In this document: positions 34,989 to 44,936 of the stretch, piece by piece
Numbering within the stretch: the first letter of the stretch is position 1
Layout of the letters: every line of letters begins with the position of its first letter
From: Sulfitobacter mediterraneus
Lineage (GTDB): Bacteria > Pseudomonadota > Alphaproteobacteria > Rhodobacterales > Rhodobacteraceae
Direction of reading: 5' to 3'
Assembly: GCF_003054325.1 (NCBI RefSeq)
Contig: NZ_QBKU01000001.1
Location: 496,001-560,000, forward strand
Length of the DNA stretch: 64,000 nucleotides
Translations under genes and position numbers: made by a program
The notes under the pieces: model-generated
Told to the model about the DNA's origin: nothing
Seen by the model: the letters and a program-made list of their open reading frames with translations, nothing else
The model's database searches: none

Positions 34989-37243
34989 TTACCAACCTCA
35001 CAAGCCGCAAGGATCGCCATGTTCAGAATGTCGTTGGCTGTCGCGTTGGTCGAGCAAATCTGGATTGATTGATCTAAGCCCGTCAAAATCGGCCCAATCA
35101 CCGTTGCGCCGCCCATTTCCTGCATCAGCTTAACAGAGATGCTGGCCGAGTGCCGCGCTGGTACCACCAGAATGTTCGCAGGCCCCGTCAAACGCGAGAA
35201 CGGATAGCTTTTCTGTGCCGCTGCGTTCAGGGCCACATCCACAGTCATTTCGCCCTCGTATTCAAAATCGACGCCACGCGCGTCCAGAACGGTCGGTGCG
35301 AGGTGCATCTTTTCGGCGCGTTCCGACACCGGATAGCCAAATGTCGAGAAGCTGACGAAGGCCACACGTGGCTCAAGCCCCATATGCCGCGCAACCCGCG
35401 CGCCGCTTTCTGCGATATTCGCCAGATCATTTTCATCCGGCCATTCATGCACCAGCGTATCGGCAATAAACACGATCCGCCCCTTGTGCATCAACGCTGT
35501 AAATCCTGCCGCGCCATGCTCGGCATTTGCCTCAAACACATGGTTGATCCGCTCCAGCACATGCGCAGATTTGCGCGTTGCGCCGGTGACAAGCCCATCA
35601 CCATGCCCATGCGCCAGCATCAATGCGCCAAACACATGACGATCACGGGCGGCCAGACGGTGAATGTCTTTTTTGTCAAAACCGCGCCGCTGCAAACGGC
35701 CATAAAGGTAGTCCTTGTAGCTGTCCAAATGCATGGTGTTGGCGGCGTTCACCACCTCCAGCTCTCGAACTGCATCCGCCATACCGGTTGCTTCCAGCTT
35801 GGCTTTGACATCATCGGGCCGGCCTACAACCAAAGCTTTGCCAAGGCCGGAGCGTTGATACATCACCGCCGCCCGCAATACCCGTGGATCATCGCCCTCT
35901 GCAAAGACCATCCGTGCCTGATTGGCCCGTGCACGGGCATTGATGCCGCGCAGGATATTCGCGGTTGGGTCCATGCGGGATTTCAGGTTTAGCTCATAGG
36001 CGTCCATGTCAATGATCGGACGTCGGGCCACACCGGTATCCATCCCCGCCCGCGCAACCGCTGGCGGAATGCGGTGGATCAGCCGTGGATCAAACGGCGT
36101 GGGAATGATGTAGTCGCGGCCAAAGCTCAGCGTCTTACCATAGGCCACAGCAACTTCGTCTGGCACATCTTCCCGCGCAAGATTGGCAAGCGCATGGGCG
36201 CAGGCGATCTTCATCTCGTCGTTGATCGCTCGGGCATGAATATCCAGCGCGCCGCGGAACAGGTAGGGAAAGCCCAGAACGTTGTTCACCTGATTTGGAT
36301 AATCACTGCGCCCGGTGGCGACGATGGCATCCATACGCACCTCGTGCGCCTCTTCCGGCGTGATTTCCGGATCAGGGTTTGCCATGGCAAAGATCACCGG
36401 ATTGTCTGCCATGCTGGCGACCATATCGGGGGTCACGGCACCTTTGACAGACACGCCAAGAAAGACATCGGCGTCTTTCATGGCATCTTCCAAAGTGCGC
36501 AACTTGGTGTTTGCTGCATGCGCCGATTTCCACTGGTTCATACCCTCGGTACGGCCTTGGTAAATCACCCCTTTGGTGTCACACATGATGCAATTGTCAT
36601 GCCTTGCACCCATGGCCTTGAGCAGCTCAAGACAGGCAATACCCGCCGCACCTGCGCCATTCAGAACAATTTTAACATCTTCGATCTTTTTGCCAGAAAT
36701 ATGCAGAGCATTCAGCAGACCCGCCGCACAGATCACCGCTGTGCCGTGCTGATCATCATGAAAGACAGGGATATCCATCTCTTCTTTCAGACGCTGCTCA
36801 ATGATGAAACATTCCGGCGCTTTGATATCTTCGAGGTTGATCCCGCCAAAGGTCGGCCCCATCAACTTGCAAGCATTGATAAAGGCCTCGGTGTCTTCGG
36901 TATCCAGCTCGATATCGATGGAGTTCACATCGGCGAACCGCTTGAACAGAACCGCCTTGCCCTCCATCACAGGCTTGGATGCCAACGCGCCCAGATTGCC
37001 AAGCCCCAGAACTGCGGTCCCGTTAGAGATCACCGCCACAAGGTTGCCCTTGTTGGTGTAGTCATAAGCCGTTTCAGGCGTTTCCGCGATCGCCTCACAA
37101 GGCACGGCAACACCAGGCGAATAGGCCAGGCTCAAATCGCGTTGGGTGGTCATCGGGACGGTTGCGCTGATCTCAAACTTGCCGGGGCTGGGTTCAAGGT
37201 GGAAGGCAAGCGCTTCTTCTGAGGTAATACGGTTCTTGGTCAC
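34985..37243 (-). CDS. maeB: NADP-dependent malic enzyme with phosphotransacetylase-like domain
   Basis: Oxidatively decarboxylates malate to pyruvate. 752 residues from GTG at 37241-37243 (VTKNRITSEEALAFHLEPSP); the reading frame continues upstream across the end of the next gene without family resemblance. Malic enzyme and NAD(P)-binding domains fill about 1-430 (YTNKGNLVAVISNGTAVLGL, VFHDDQHGTAV, VLNGAGAAGIACLELL). The C-terminal 310 residues resemble phosphate acetyltransferase, a regulatory domain in this family, usually inactive. Confidence 0.95.
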   Translation of the reverse strand: MTKNRITSEEALAFHLEPSPGKFEISATVPMTTQRDLSLAYSPGVAVPCEAIAETPETAYDYTNKGNLVAVISNGTAVLGLGNLGALASKPVMEGKAVLFKRFADVNSIDIELDTEDTEAFINACKLMGPTFGGINLEDIKAPECFIIEQRLKEEMDIPVFHDDQHGTAVICAAGLLNALHISGKKIEDVKIVLNGAGAAGIACLELLKAMGARHDNCIMCDTKGVIYQGRTEGMNQWKSAHAANTKLRTLEDAMKDADVFLGVSVKGAVTPDMVASMADNPVIFAMANPDPEITPEEAHEVRMDAIVATGRSDYPNQVNNVLGFPYLFRGALDIHARAINDEMKIACAHALANLAREDVPDEVAVAYGKTLSFGRDYIIPTPFDPRLIHRIPPAVARAGMDTGVARRPIIDMDAYELNLKSRMDPTANILRGINARARANQARMVFAEGDDPRVLRAAVMYQRSGLGKALVVGRPDDVKAKLEATGMADAVRELEVVNAANTMHLDSYKDYLYGRLQRRGFDKKDIHRLAARDRHVFGALMLAHGHGDGLVTGATRKSAHVLERINHVFEANAEHGAAGFTALMHKGRIVFIADTLVHEWPDENDLANIAESGARVARHMGLEPRVAFVSFSTFGYPVSERAEKMHLAPTVLDARGVDFEYEGEMTVDVALNAAAQKSYPFSRLTGPANILVVPARHSASISVKLMQEMGGATVIGPILTGLDQSIQICSTNATANDILNMAILAACEVGK

Positions 37244-37299
37244 GGGATCGGCTTTCTGCTGTTTAGACGAGTCATAGACAGCAAAGCACGAGCATACAA

Positions 37300-39030
37300 T
37301 CAGGTGACGTATTTGACCCAATTATGTGCGGTAACGAAGTTCTCGTGCCGTTCCGGAAAATCACGTTCGAGCCGCGACAAAGCCCAGCGTATCACCTGCG
37401 GACGCTCACACCGGTTTGCACACCAGATCATCCGCACCAAAGTCTGCCAACGGCTACGATCCGCCTTATAGGCCAGATCCAGCGCCATCAGTTCTGATTT
37501 GGGTTCGTCCAGTTCTTTGTGGCAATCCGCCTTGATCAGACAAAGCTCCGCATCGCGGTCCAAAAACTCCGAATGTTGATCGATAAGATCTGCCGCCTTG
37601 TCCGGCGCGCCAGCCTGCAAGACGCGGGCAGATGTTTCGAGCAGAACCGGCAATTTCGTCAACTTTGGAAAATGGCCCAGCAAGGTCACAACAAAGGCCA
37701 TAATCCCGGCTGTCGCTGCCTCTCCCAACCGTACCGGAACAATCCCATCTTGCTTGAAACTCGGCTCTAACAAGGGGTTTTCCATGTTGTGATCCGCAAA
37801 AAAGCTGATGTATCGACATTGCGCCGCATTCGCCAATGGCCAGAAATCACCCCAGCGAAATTGCGCGGTTTGCAGTGTACCCAGCTCAATCACATAGGCA
37901 TCAGGATTGGCGAACAACATGTTGGTAAAGCCCGCCCCGTGATAGGAAATCATCACCTCAGCCTGCGCCATAATCGCCACCTGCTCCAGCGGGGACAGAT
38001 TTTCAAACACCACATATTCAAAGTCAAACAGCCGCAGATGATCAAACAGCAGATCTTCGCCCTCCATGTGCCGCGCCCGGCTTTGGCGATCATCGCGCCC
38101 CACAAAGAAACGTTTCGGCAGATGGCTGAAACCTTGCCCCTCAACAGCCGCCAATCCCCGGTTTCGCAATGCAATCAGCGGCGAACTGACGCAGTTCATG
38201 GCAAGAACCGCCTGACCACTCACATTTGCCAAACCGTCCCCGTCTGCAAACGGTTTTGGCGCATAATCCTCTATTCCACTGATGCTCTCACGCGGTGCCT
38301 GATAGTGACCGCCCAAAAACTCATAGGTAGATATGACGTTGTCATACTCCTTTGGCGTCCGTTCAAAAAACACCCGCCCCGCAAGTTCAGGAAACAACGC
38401 ATCGACAAATGCTTGCGCGAACGGCCTTTGTTTTTCTTCTTGGTTTGGAAAATGGAAATAAACACTTCCCGTGAAATTGAGCCCATCAAGAACTGTCAAT
38501 TGTGACAGCGACTCTGTGATGAAGTGGTAAAAGTTAAACGTGTTCCGGCATTCGATAGCAACGTCAGTATCAGTCTCTAAATTGGGCAAAACAGATGGAA
38601 GTACGCGATCTTCGTTCTCATTCTGACAGGCCGAAAGGTAGGTCTGTACCTGATCAACACTGTTTTCGTCCGCCTCTTCGTTCTCCCAATGAAACCGATT
38701 GATCAACCGCACACCTGATGCGCCGTTGAGCAACATTCGATCATGAACCATGATGTGCGATTTTCGAAAGCTCGCCTGCTCAAGATAGACCGGGGCAGCA
38801 TTGTATTCGATCGCCTTGGTAAAGGTTTTTTGCCGCTTCGTGACCGCCAGAAATGACCGGATCTTCTTGTTGACCTGCTCATGCGCGCTGACGGCGAAAC
38901 CTTCAATCACGGCCCGCTCCCTGGGTCTCCAGATAAATTCCGGCAGGTTCAGCAGAAAAAACCCCGGATCGCTCCAGGGATTGTGAAACAAGGTTTCTGG
39001 CGGCAAGGACAGGTCAATCTTGTTGCGCAC
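37300..39030 (-). CDS. GT61-family glycosyltransferase with helical C-terminus
   Basis: 576 residues from GTG at 39028-39030. Middle part (about 155-445) matches the GT61 (DUF563) pattern: NFYHFITESLSQL at 166-178, FFVGRDDRQSRAR around 308-320 and YHGAGFTNMLFANPDAYVIE around 363-382, with the conserved His/Glu. The last 130 residues are helical and resemble tetratricopeptide-type repeats. No signal peptide. Likely adds sugars to a surface polysaccharide, acceptor unknown. A CtrA-like palindrome lies 25 to 47 bp upstream of its start. Confidence 0.8.
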   Translation of the reverse strand: MRNKIDLSLPPETLFHNPWSDPGFFLLNLPEFIWRPRERAVIEGFAVSAHEQVNKKIRSFLAVTKRQKTFTKAIEYNAAPVYLEQASFRKSHIMVHDRMLLNGASGVRLINRFHWENEEADENSVDQVQTYLSACQNENEDRVLPSVLPNLETDTDVAIECRNTFNFYHFITESLSQLTVLDGLNFTGSVYFHFPNQEEKQRPFAQAFVDALFPELAGRVFFERTPKEYDNVISTYEFLGGHYQAPRESISGIEDYAPKPFADGDGLANVSGQAVLAMNCVSSPLIALRNRGLAAVEGQGFSHLPKRFFVGRDDRQSRARHMEGEDLLFDHLRLFDFEYVVFENLSPLEQVAIMAQAEVMISYHGAGFTNMLFANPDAYVIELGTLQTAQFRWGDFWPLANAAQCRYISFFADHNMENPLLEPSFKQDGIVPVRLGEAATAGIMAFVVTLLGHFPKLTKLPVLLETSARVLQAGAPDKAADLIDQHSEFLDRDAELCLIKADCHKELDEPKSELMALDLAYKADRSRWQTLVRMIWCANRCERPQVIRWALSRLERDFPERHENFVTAHNWVKYVT

Positions 39031-39054
39031 GGGCGGCTGGATCTCTCATCAGGT

Positions 39055-39077
39055 GGTGTTAACCGGATTTTAACACC
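39055..39077 (-). promoter_or_regulatory. CtrA-type palindrome TTAA-N7-TTAA
   Basis: GGTGTTAA (39055-39062), 7-base spacer, TTAACACC (39070-39077). The inner TTAA boxes are spaced exactly as in the Caulobacter CtrA consensus TTAA-N7-TTAA(C). It lies 25-47 bp before the GT61 start and about 95 bp from mutS on the other side, so it fits a regulated promoter of the GT61 gene. Confidence 0.6.
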
Positions 39078-39169
39078 AAGAATGCGCCGGTCTAGCAACA
39101 TCTCTGACTGCCGACCTCTTTCCTCAGACCGCTTGGTTTTGTACAGACAGGCATGCGGGGGAGAAACCA

Positions 39170-41815
39170 GTGAGCGAAGAAAAAGTCACGCCGATGATGG
39201 CGCAATATCTTGAGCTCAAGGCCGGATATGCCGATGCCCTTTTGTTTTATCGCATGGGTGATTTCTACGAGATGTTCTTTGATGATGCGGTTGCCGCCGC
39301 CGAGGCGCTGGATATCGCCCTCACCAAACGCGGCAAACACGCCGGCAAAGACATTCCGATGTGCGGCGTGCCGGTTCATGCCGCCGAGGGGTATCTGCTT
39401 ACGCTGATCCGCAAAGGGTTTCGTGTTGCCGTTTGCGAACAAATGGAAAGCCCAGCCGAAGCGAAAAAGCGCGGCTACAAATCCGTAGTCAAACGAGATG
39501 TTGTCCGCCTTGTCACCCCCGGCACCCTGACCGAGGAAGCCCTTCTTGAACCGCGCCGCCACAACTACCTCGCCGCATTTGCAGAGGTGCGCGATGCATC
39601 GGCCTTGGCTTGGGTCGACATATCCACCGGCGCCTTTCACGTCATGCCACTGGCCACCGTTCGGTTGAGCCCAGAGCTGGCGCGTCTTTCTCCATCAGAG
39701 TTGATCGTATCTGAGGCGAAAGAGTCGGAATTCTTCGATTTAGTCTCGGATTTTGGGCTCGCGCTGACGGGGGTCGCACGATCCGCATTTGACAGCGCGG
39801 CGGCGGAAAAACGGATCTGCGATCTGTTCAGCATCGCCACACTTGATGCCTTTGGCGGTTTTTCGAGGGCCGAAATCTCCGCAATGGGCGCTCTAATTGA
39901 CTATTTGGAGATAACCCAAAAAGGCAAACTCCCGCTTCTGCGCCCTCCTCAAAAAGAAAGCGAGACACGCAGCGTTCAAATTGACGCCGCAACCCGCCGC
40001 AATCTCGAACTGACCCACAGCATGACAGGCGGCCGCGCCGGATCACTTTTGTCGATCATGGATCGCACCTGCACCGCCGGAGGCGCAAGACTTTTGGAGC
40101 GCCGGATCGCAAGTCCGTCTCGCGCATTAGAGACTGTTATAAAGCGGCTTGATGCGATTTCATTCTGCACAGAACAGCGCCGGTTGATACAGGATGTTCG
40201 CGCTCATTTACGCAAAGTACCTGATCTTGATCGCGCCCTTTCGCGTCTTTCTCTTGATCGAGGTGGCCCACGCGATCTGGCGGCAATCCGCAATGGGTTA
40301 TCCGAGGCGGAGCTTTTGGAGAACCAGCTTGCGTCATTCGAATTGCCCGATCTGTTAAACACCGCCGCCAAAAGCCTGACGGGTCATACTGATTTGATCG
40401 CACTGCTCGATGCGGCATTGGTGGCTGAGCCGCCGCTGTTGTCCCGCGACGGCGGTTTTATCGCCGAAGGTTATAACGATGACCTAGATGAATCGCGAAA
40501 GCTGCGCGATGAGGGGCGGTCAGTCATTGCAGAAATGCAGCAGAGTTTCGTCTCTATTACTGGGATTTCGACACTGAAGATCAAGCACAACAACGTGCTG
40601 GGCTACTTTATAGAAACTACCACCACTCACGCCGATAAGATGCTCGCGCCGCCGCTGTCCGAAACCTTCATCCACCGTCAGACAACCGCCAATCAGGTGC
40701 GCTTCACCACGGTAGAATTGTCGGAGATGGAGACCAAGATCCTCAATGCGGGCAATCACGCACTTGAGATCGAAAAACGGCTCTTCGAAAACCTCAAGGC
40801 CGCCATTCTAGAAAACGCCGCTCAGATCGGTGTCACGGCAACCGCATTGGCCGAGATTGATCTGGCCGCCGGACTGGCCGATCTGGCGTTGGCGGAGAAC
40901 TGGACGCGGCCCAAGGTCGACAACAGCCGTGCCTTTGGCATCAAGGGCGGGCGTCATCCGGTCGTGGAACGCGCCCTGGCCCAACAATCGGGTGATCCGT
41001 TCATCGCCAACGACTGCGATCTCAGCGCCTCAAACACTGATGCGAATATTTGGTTGCTGACCGGCCCCAACATGGCCGGTAAATCGACATTCCTGCGGCA
41101 AAACGCGCTGATCGCGCTGATGGCGCAAATGGGCAGCTTCGTCCCCGCCGCTTCTGCGCATATCGGTATGATCAGCCAGCTTTTCAGCCGCGTTGGCGCC
41201 TCCGATGATCTGGCACGAGGGCGGTCTACCTTCATGGTCGAGATGGTCGAAACAGCGGCCATTCTCAATCAGGCAGACGACCGCGCCTTGGTGATCCTGG
41301 ATGAGATTGGCCGCGGCACTGCGACCTATGATGGGCTGTCGATCGCTTGGGCCACGCTTGAGCATTTGCATGATGTGAACCGCTCTCGGGCGCTTTTTGC
41401 CACCCATTACCACGAGATGACTGCCCTTTCCGGCAAGTTGGATGGCGTGGATAATGCCACAGTCGCGGTGAAAGAATGGGAGGGCGAGGTGATCTTTTTG
41501 CATGAGGTCCGCAAGGGCGCGGCAGATCGGTCTTATGGTGTACAAGTCGCCCAATTGGCGGGTCTCCCAGATGCGGTGATTGCCCGCGCCCGCGTTGTTC
41601 TTGATGCATTGGAAAAAGGTGAGCGTGAGGGCGGGGCAACCCAGAAAACGCTGATTGATGATCTTCCGCTGTTTTCAGTGAGCGCAACGCCGGCCCCTGC
41701 CCCGGCACAGAAATCCGAGGTAGAAGAGCAACTCAAGGCAGTCATGCCAGACGAGCTTACCCCGCGAGAGGCGCTTGATCTGCTGTACAAACTAAAAGAG
41801 GCGGTCAAAGACTGA
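39170..41815 (+). CDS. mutS: DNA mismatch repair protein MutS
   Basis: 881 residues from GTG at 39170 with GGGGGAGAAACC upstream. Domain I carries the mismatch-reading Phe32-Tyr-Glu34 in GDFYEMFF; the ATPase domain has Walker A GPNMAGKST (about 631-639), then VILDEIGRGTATYDG (Walker B and signature). The C-terminal helix-turn-helix part is present. Recognises base mismatches with MutL, which is not in the window. Single gene; downstream 50 bp before grpE carries no clear terminator. Confidence 0.97.
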   Translation: MSEEKVTPMMAQYLELKAGYADALLFYRMGDFYEMFFDDAVAAAEALDIALTKRGKHAGKDIPMCGVPVHAAEGYLLTLIRKGFRVAVCEQMESPAEAKKRGYKSVVKRDVVRLVTPGTLTEEALLEPRRHNYLAAFAEVRDASALAWVDISTGAFHVMPLATVRLSPELARLSPSELIVSEAKESEFFDLVSDFGLALTGVARSAFDSAAAEKRICDLFSIATLDAFGGFSRAEISAMGALIDYLEITQKGKLPLLRPPQKESETRSVQIDAATRRNLELTHSMTGGRAGSLLSIMDRTCTAGGARLLERRIASPSRALETVIKRLDAISFCTEQRRLIQDVRAHLRKVPDLDRALSRLSLDRGGPRDLAAIRNGLSEAELLENQLASFELPDLLNTAAKSLTGHTDLIALLDAALVAEPPLLSRDGGFIAEGYNDDLDESRKLRDEGRSVIAEMQQSFVSITGISTLKIKHNNVLGYFIETTTTHADKMLAPPLSETFIHRQTTANQVRFTTVELSEMETKILNAGNHALEIEKRLFENLKAAILENAAQIGVTATALAEIDLAAGLADLALAENWTRPKVDNSRAFGIKGGRHPVVERALAQQSGDPFIANDCDLSASNTDANIWLLTGPNMAGKSTFLRQNALIALMAQMGSFVPAASAHIGMISQLFSRVGASDDLARGRSTFMVEMVETAAILNQADDRALVILDEIGRGTATYDGLSIAWATLEHLHDVNRSRALFATHYHEMTALSGKLDGVDNATVAVKEWEGEVIFLHEVRKGAADRSYGVQVAQLAGLPDAVIARARVVLDALEKGEREGGATQKTLIDDLPLFSVSATPAPAPAQKSEVEEQLKAVMPDELTPREALDLLYKLKEAVKD

Positions 41816-41865
41816 CCACCTCTTCCTTTTTGGCTCAAAATATTCTCGCCGAAGGCAAGAATCTC

Positions 41866-42429
41866 TTATCCCGCTGGTTGCGAGGATACCCCAACCTGTG
41901 CGGGACGCAGCAAACGGTCATGCAACATGAACCCTTCTGCCGCCACCTGAATGATATCGCCCGCTTTGGTGCCTGGCACCGGCGCTTCGAACATGGCCTG
42001 ATGGTGCTGCGGATCAAACTTGTCGCCAACTTCAGGCGCAATCACTTCGATCCCGTGTTTCTTGAACACATTCAGCAACTCGCGCATGGTCAGTTCCACA
42101 CCCTCAAGCAACGGGCCAGACACCTGCCGCTGCTCTTCGGTTGCGGCCTCAAGGGCGCGTTTCATATTGTCATAAACCGGCAGCATATCGCGGGCCAGCT
42201 TTGACCCGCCGTAGTTCTCTGCCTCACGGCGATCCTTGTCAGACCGCTTGCGAGCGTTCTCCGCATCGGCCAACGCCCGCATAAAGCGGTCCTTGTACTG
42301 ATCCCGATCCGCACGAAGCTGATCCAGCTCCAGCGCTTCATCATCAATCTCGGCCGCGTCTTCGGCAAATTCCTCTGCCATCGCTTGCTCAATATCGTCG
42401 AGAAAATCGTTTTCCTTGGGCTCTGCCAT
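41866..42429 (-). CDS. grpE: Nucleotide exchange factor GrpE
   Basis: DnaK co-chaperone that exchanges ADP for ATP. 187 residues: acidic helical N-terminus, long coiled coil (QLRADRDQYKDRFMRALADA, about 38-65) and a beta domain whose signature GVELTMRELLNVFKKHGIEV is intact. Follows hrcA by 9 bp, the common hrcA-grpE operon. It is the only DnaK-system gene in the window. Confidence 0.97.
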   Translation of the reverse strand: MAEPKENDFLDDIEQAMAEEFAEDAAEIDDEALELDQLRADRDQYKDRFMRALADAENARKRSDKDRREAENYGGSKLARDMLPVYDNMKRALEAATEEQRQVSGPLLEGVELTMRELLNVFKKHGIEVIAPEVGDKFDPQHHQAMFEAPVPGTKAGDIIQVAAEGFMLHDRLLRPAQVGVSSQPAG

Positions 42430-42438
42430 TTTTCACCT

Positions 42439-43503
42439 CTAACTCCGATCGGAGACCAGTTTTCCGACCAGCTGTGCCGTGTAATTCACAATGGGCACGA
42501 TACGTCCATAGTTCAGGCGGGTGGGGCCAATCACGCCGACCGCACCAATCACCTTTCGATCAGCGTTCATATAAGGGGAAAACACCAGAGAGGAACCCGA
42601 AAGTGAGAAAAGTTTGTTTTCTGAGCCGATAAAAATGCGCACACCGTCACCGCCCTCGGCCAAATCCAGAAATTCGGCGATGTCGCGCTTGCGTTCCAGA
42701 TCATCAAAGAGGCTGCGGATGCGCTCCAGATCCTCAGCTTCGGCTTCCGTTCCCAACAGATTCGACCTGCCCCGGACAATCAACCGCTCTGTACTGGTGT
42801 CATCGCCCTGCCAAAGCGCGAGACCACTCTCCACCATATCGCGGGCCAGCACATCAATTTCTTGCCGCCTTTGCGCGATTTCCCGTTCAATTGTGTGCTG
42901 AAGTTCGCTGATGGTTTTGCCTTCCACCAGTGCATTCAGAAAATTTGCCGCCTCCCGCATGGAACTTGGCGTTTGGCCGGGCGGTGGTGTGAACAGCCTG
43001 TTTTCAACATGACCGTCAGAAAACACCAGAACAACCAGCGCCCGATCCTGTGACAGCGAAACAAACTCGATATGTTTGATGGGCGCTTCGTGTTTCGGCG
43101 TCATGACCAATGACGCCCCTTGCGTGACACCCGACAAGGCAGAGCCGACACGGTCCAGAAGCCCGCCCACATCTGATGCGTTATCGCCTAGCGTTGCATC
43201 AATTTTCTCGCGGTCTGTCTCTGTCGGATCACCCAGTTCGATCATCCCATCAACAAACATCCGCAAGCCCAACTGGGTTGGAATGCGCCCCGCGCTGACA
43301 TGCGGCGATCCCAACACGCCGAGATACTCAAGATCCTGCATCACATTGCGGATCGTTGCCGCGCTAACCTTTTCGCTGAAATCACGAGTGAGCGTGCGGG
43401 AGCCAACAGGATCTCCATTCGCCAGATAGCCCTCAACCACCCGGCGAAACACTTCGCGGGACCGGTCGTTCATCTCTTTGAGTAGATCTGAGGTCTCTGT
43501 CAT
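42439..43503 (-). CDS. hrcA: Heat-inducible transcription repressor HrcA
   Basis: 354 residues. N-terminal winged helix (about 1-80; [19 protein letters not shown]) then the GAF-like domain with a C-terminal ELVGKL-type ending. Represses groESL and sometimes its own operon through CIRCE sites. I see no CIRCE inverted repeat in the 111 bp upstream, so this operon may not be autoregulated here. Divergent from rph. Confidence 0.96.
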   Translation of the reverse strand: MTETSDLLKEMNDRSREVFRRVVEGYLANGDPVGSRTLTRDFSEKVSAATIRNVMQDLEYLGVLGSPHVSAGRIPTQLGLRMFVDGMIELGDPTETDREKIDATLGDNASDVGGLLDRVGSALSGVTQGASLVMTPKHEAPIKHIEFVSLSQDRALVVLVFSDGHVENRLFTPPPGQTPSSMREAANFLNALVEGKTISELQHTIEREIAQRRQEIDVLARDMVESGLALWQGDDTSTERLIVRGRSNLLGTEAEAEDLERIRSLFDDLERKRDIAEFLDLAEGGDGVRIFIGSENKLFSLSGSSLVFSPYMNADRKVIGAVGVIGPTRLNYGRIVPIVNYTAQLVGKLVSDRS

Positions 43504-43614
43504 CTTCTTACCTGTTTAGGAGATAATAAAGGTGCAGCAAGGCTAAACGTCAATCGGGCTTGCATACAGCATAGGTCGGACGCTATCCCCGGTTCAAACA
43601 GTAAAGGAATGAAT

Positions 43615-44328
43615 ATGCGTCCCTCTGGCCGGAAACTTGATGAAATGCGTGCTGTCTCTGTTGAGGTTGGCTTTACCAAACATGCCGAAGGGTCGGCGCT
43701 CATCAAGATGGGCGATACCCATGTGTTGTGTACCGCAACCATCGAAGACCGCGTGCCGCCGTTTATCAAAGGCTCCGGCTTGGGTTGGGTCACCGCAGAA
43801 TACGGCATGTTGCCCCGCGCCACCAACACCCGGATGCGCCGTGAGGCCACAGCTGGCAAACAAGGCGGTCGCACAGTTGAAATTCAGCGTTTGATCGGCC
43901 GGTCCTTGCGGGCAGGTGTGGATCGGGTTGCATTGGGCGAACGTCAAATCACCGTGGATTGCGATGTATTACAGGCCGATGGCGGCACCCGCTGCGCCTC
44001 GATCACTGGCGGTTGGATCGCGCTGCGCCTTGCGGTCAACAAGCTGATGAAAGCTGGCGATGTGATCACTGATCCGTTGGTAGATCCAGTGGCGGCGATC
44101 AGCTGTGGCATCTACGCGGGCCAACCTGTGCTTGATCTCGATTATCCTGAAGACTCCGAAGCGGGCGTCGATGGCAACTTTATCATGACCGGCTCAAAAC
44201 AGCTGATCGAAGTGCAGATGAGCGCTGAAGGGTCCACGTATTCCCGTGATCAGATGAACCAGTTGATGGATCTCGCCGAAAAAGGTGTGTCCGAGCTGGT
44301 CGCAATCCAAAAGGACGTCACTGCGTGA
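43615..44328 (+). CDS. rph: Ribonuclease PH
   Basis: Trims tRNA 3' ends by phosphorolysis. 237 residues from ATG at 43615, spaced six bases from AAGGA; an ATG six bases earlier touches the ribosome-binding site and gives a two-residue extension. [15 protein letters not shown], the phosphate-binding [10 protein letters not shown] and DLDYPEDS are family hallmarks. Overlaps rdgB by four bases. Confidence 0.97.
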   Translation: MRPSGRKLDEMRAVSVEVGFTKHAEGSALIKMGDTHVLCTATIEDRVPPFIKGSGLGWVTAEYGMLPRATNTRMRREATAGKQGGRTVEIQRLIGRSLRAGVDRVALGERQITVDCDVLQADGGTRCASITGGWIALRLAVNKLMKAGDVITDPLVDPVAAISCGIYAGQPVLDLDYPEDSEAGVDGNFIMTGSKQLIEVQMSAEGSTYSRDQMNQLMDLAEKGVSELVAIQKDVTA

Positions 44329-44936
44329 CCCGCAAATTCACAGAAAACCGCATCCTGATTGCCACGCACAACGCGGGCAAACTGGAAGAGATGCAGCAAT
44401 TGTTCGCTCCGCGCGGTGTTTCTGTGGTTGGTGCGGCAGAATTAAAATTGCCAGAACCAGAAGAAACTGAATCCACCTTTGTCGGCAATGCGCGGATCAA
44501 GGCCCATGCCGCCGCGCAAGCCACCGGCCTGCCCGCCCTGTCCGATGATTCCGGGATCGAAGTCGAGGCACTGGGTGGTGCACCTGGGGTATACACTGCA
44601 GATTGGGCTGAAACTCCAACAGGCCGTGATTTTGTCATGGCAATGACCAAAACCCACAACCTGCTTGAAGAAAAATCCGCGCCACACCCCCGCCGCGCCC
44701 GGTTTTGTGCCACGCTGGTTCTGGCTTGGCCCGATGGACACGATGAGGTTTTTGCAGGGCGTGTTAACGGAACCTTGGTTTGGCCGATGCGCGGCAAATT
44801 GGGGCATGGCTATGACCCGATGTTCATGCCCGACGGTTATGACATCACCTTTGCAGAAATGGACGCCGATCAGAAAAACGCGATCAGCCACCGGGCCGAT
44901 GCCTTTGCCAAACTGATTTCGGCTTGTTTTGACTGA
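44325..44936 (+). CDS. rdgB: XTP/dITP diphosphatase (RdgB/HAM1)
   Basis: Hydrolyses non-canonical purine nucleotides (ITP, XTP). 203 residues from GTG at 44325, overlapping the rph stop (GTGA). [11 protein letters not shown] at the N-terminus, [15 protein letters not shown] with catalytic Asp residues, and the C-terminal [10 protein letters not shown] are conserved. Second gene of rph-rdgB-hemW; overlaps hemW by 8 bases. Confidence 0.97.
   Translation: MTRKFTENRILIATHNAGKLEEMQQLFAPRGVSVVGAAELKLPEPEETESTFVGNARIKAHAAAQATGLPALSDDSGIEVEALGGAPGVYTADWAETPTGRDFVMAMTKTHNLLEEKSAPHPRRARFCATLVLAWPDGHDEVFAGRVNGTLVWPMRGKLGHGYDPMFMPDGYDITFAEMDADQKNAISHRADAFAKLISACFD

Noticed and set aside
36074..37222. 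Open frame of about 380 codons on the + strand
   Set aside because: Antisense to maeB; no family, and maeB has every expected motif.
37244..37321. Upstream extension of maeB
   Set aside because: Overlaps the end of the glycosyltransferase gene and lacks family similarity; GTG at 37241-37243 fits.
43504..43614. CIRCE element upstream of hrcA
   Set aside because: Looked for TTAGCACTC-N9-GAGTGCTAA; not present.
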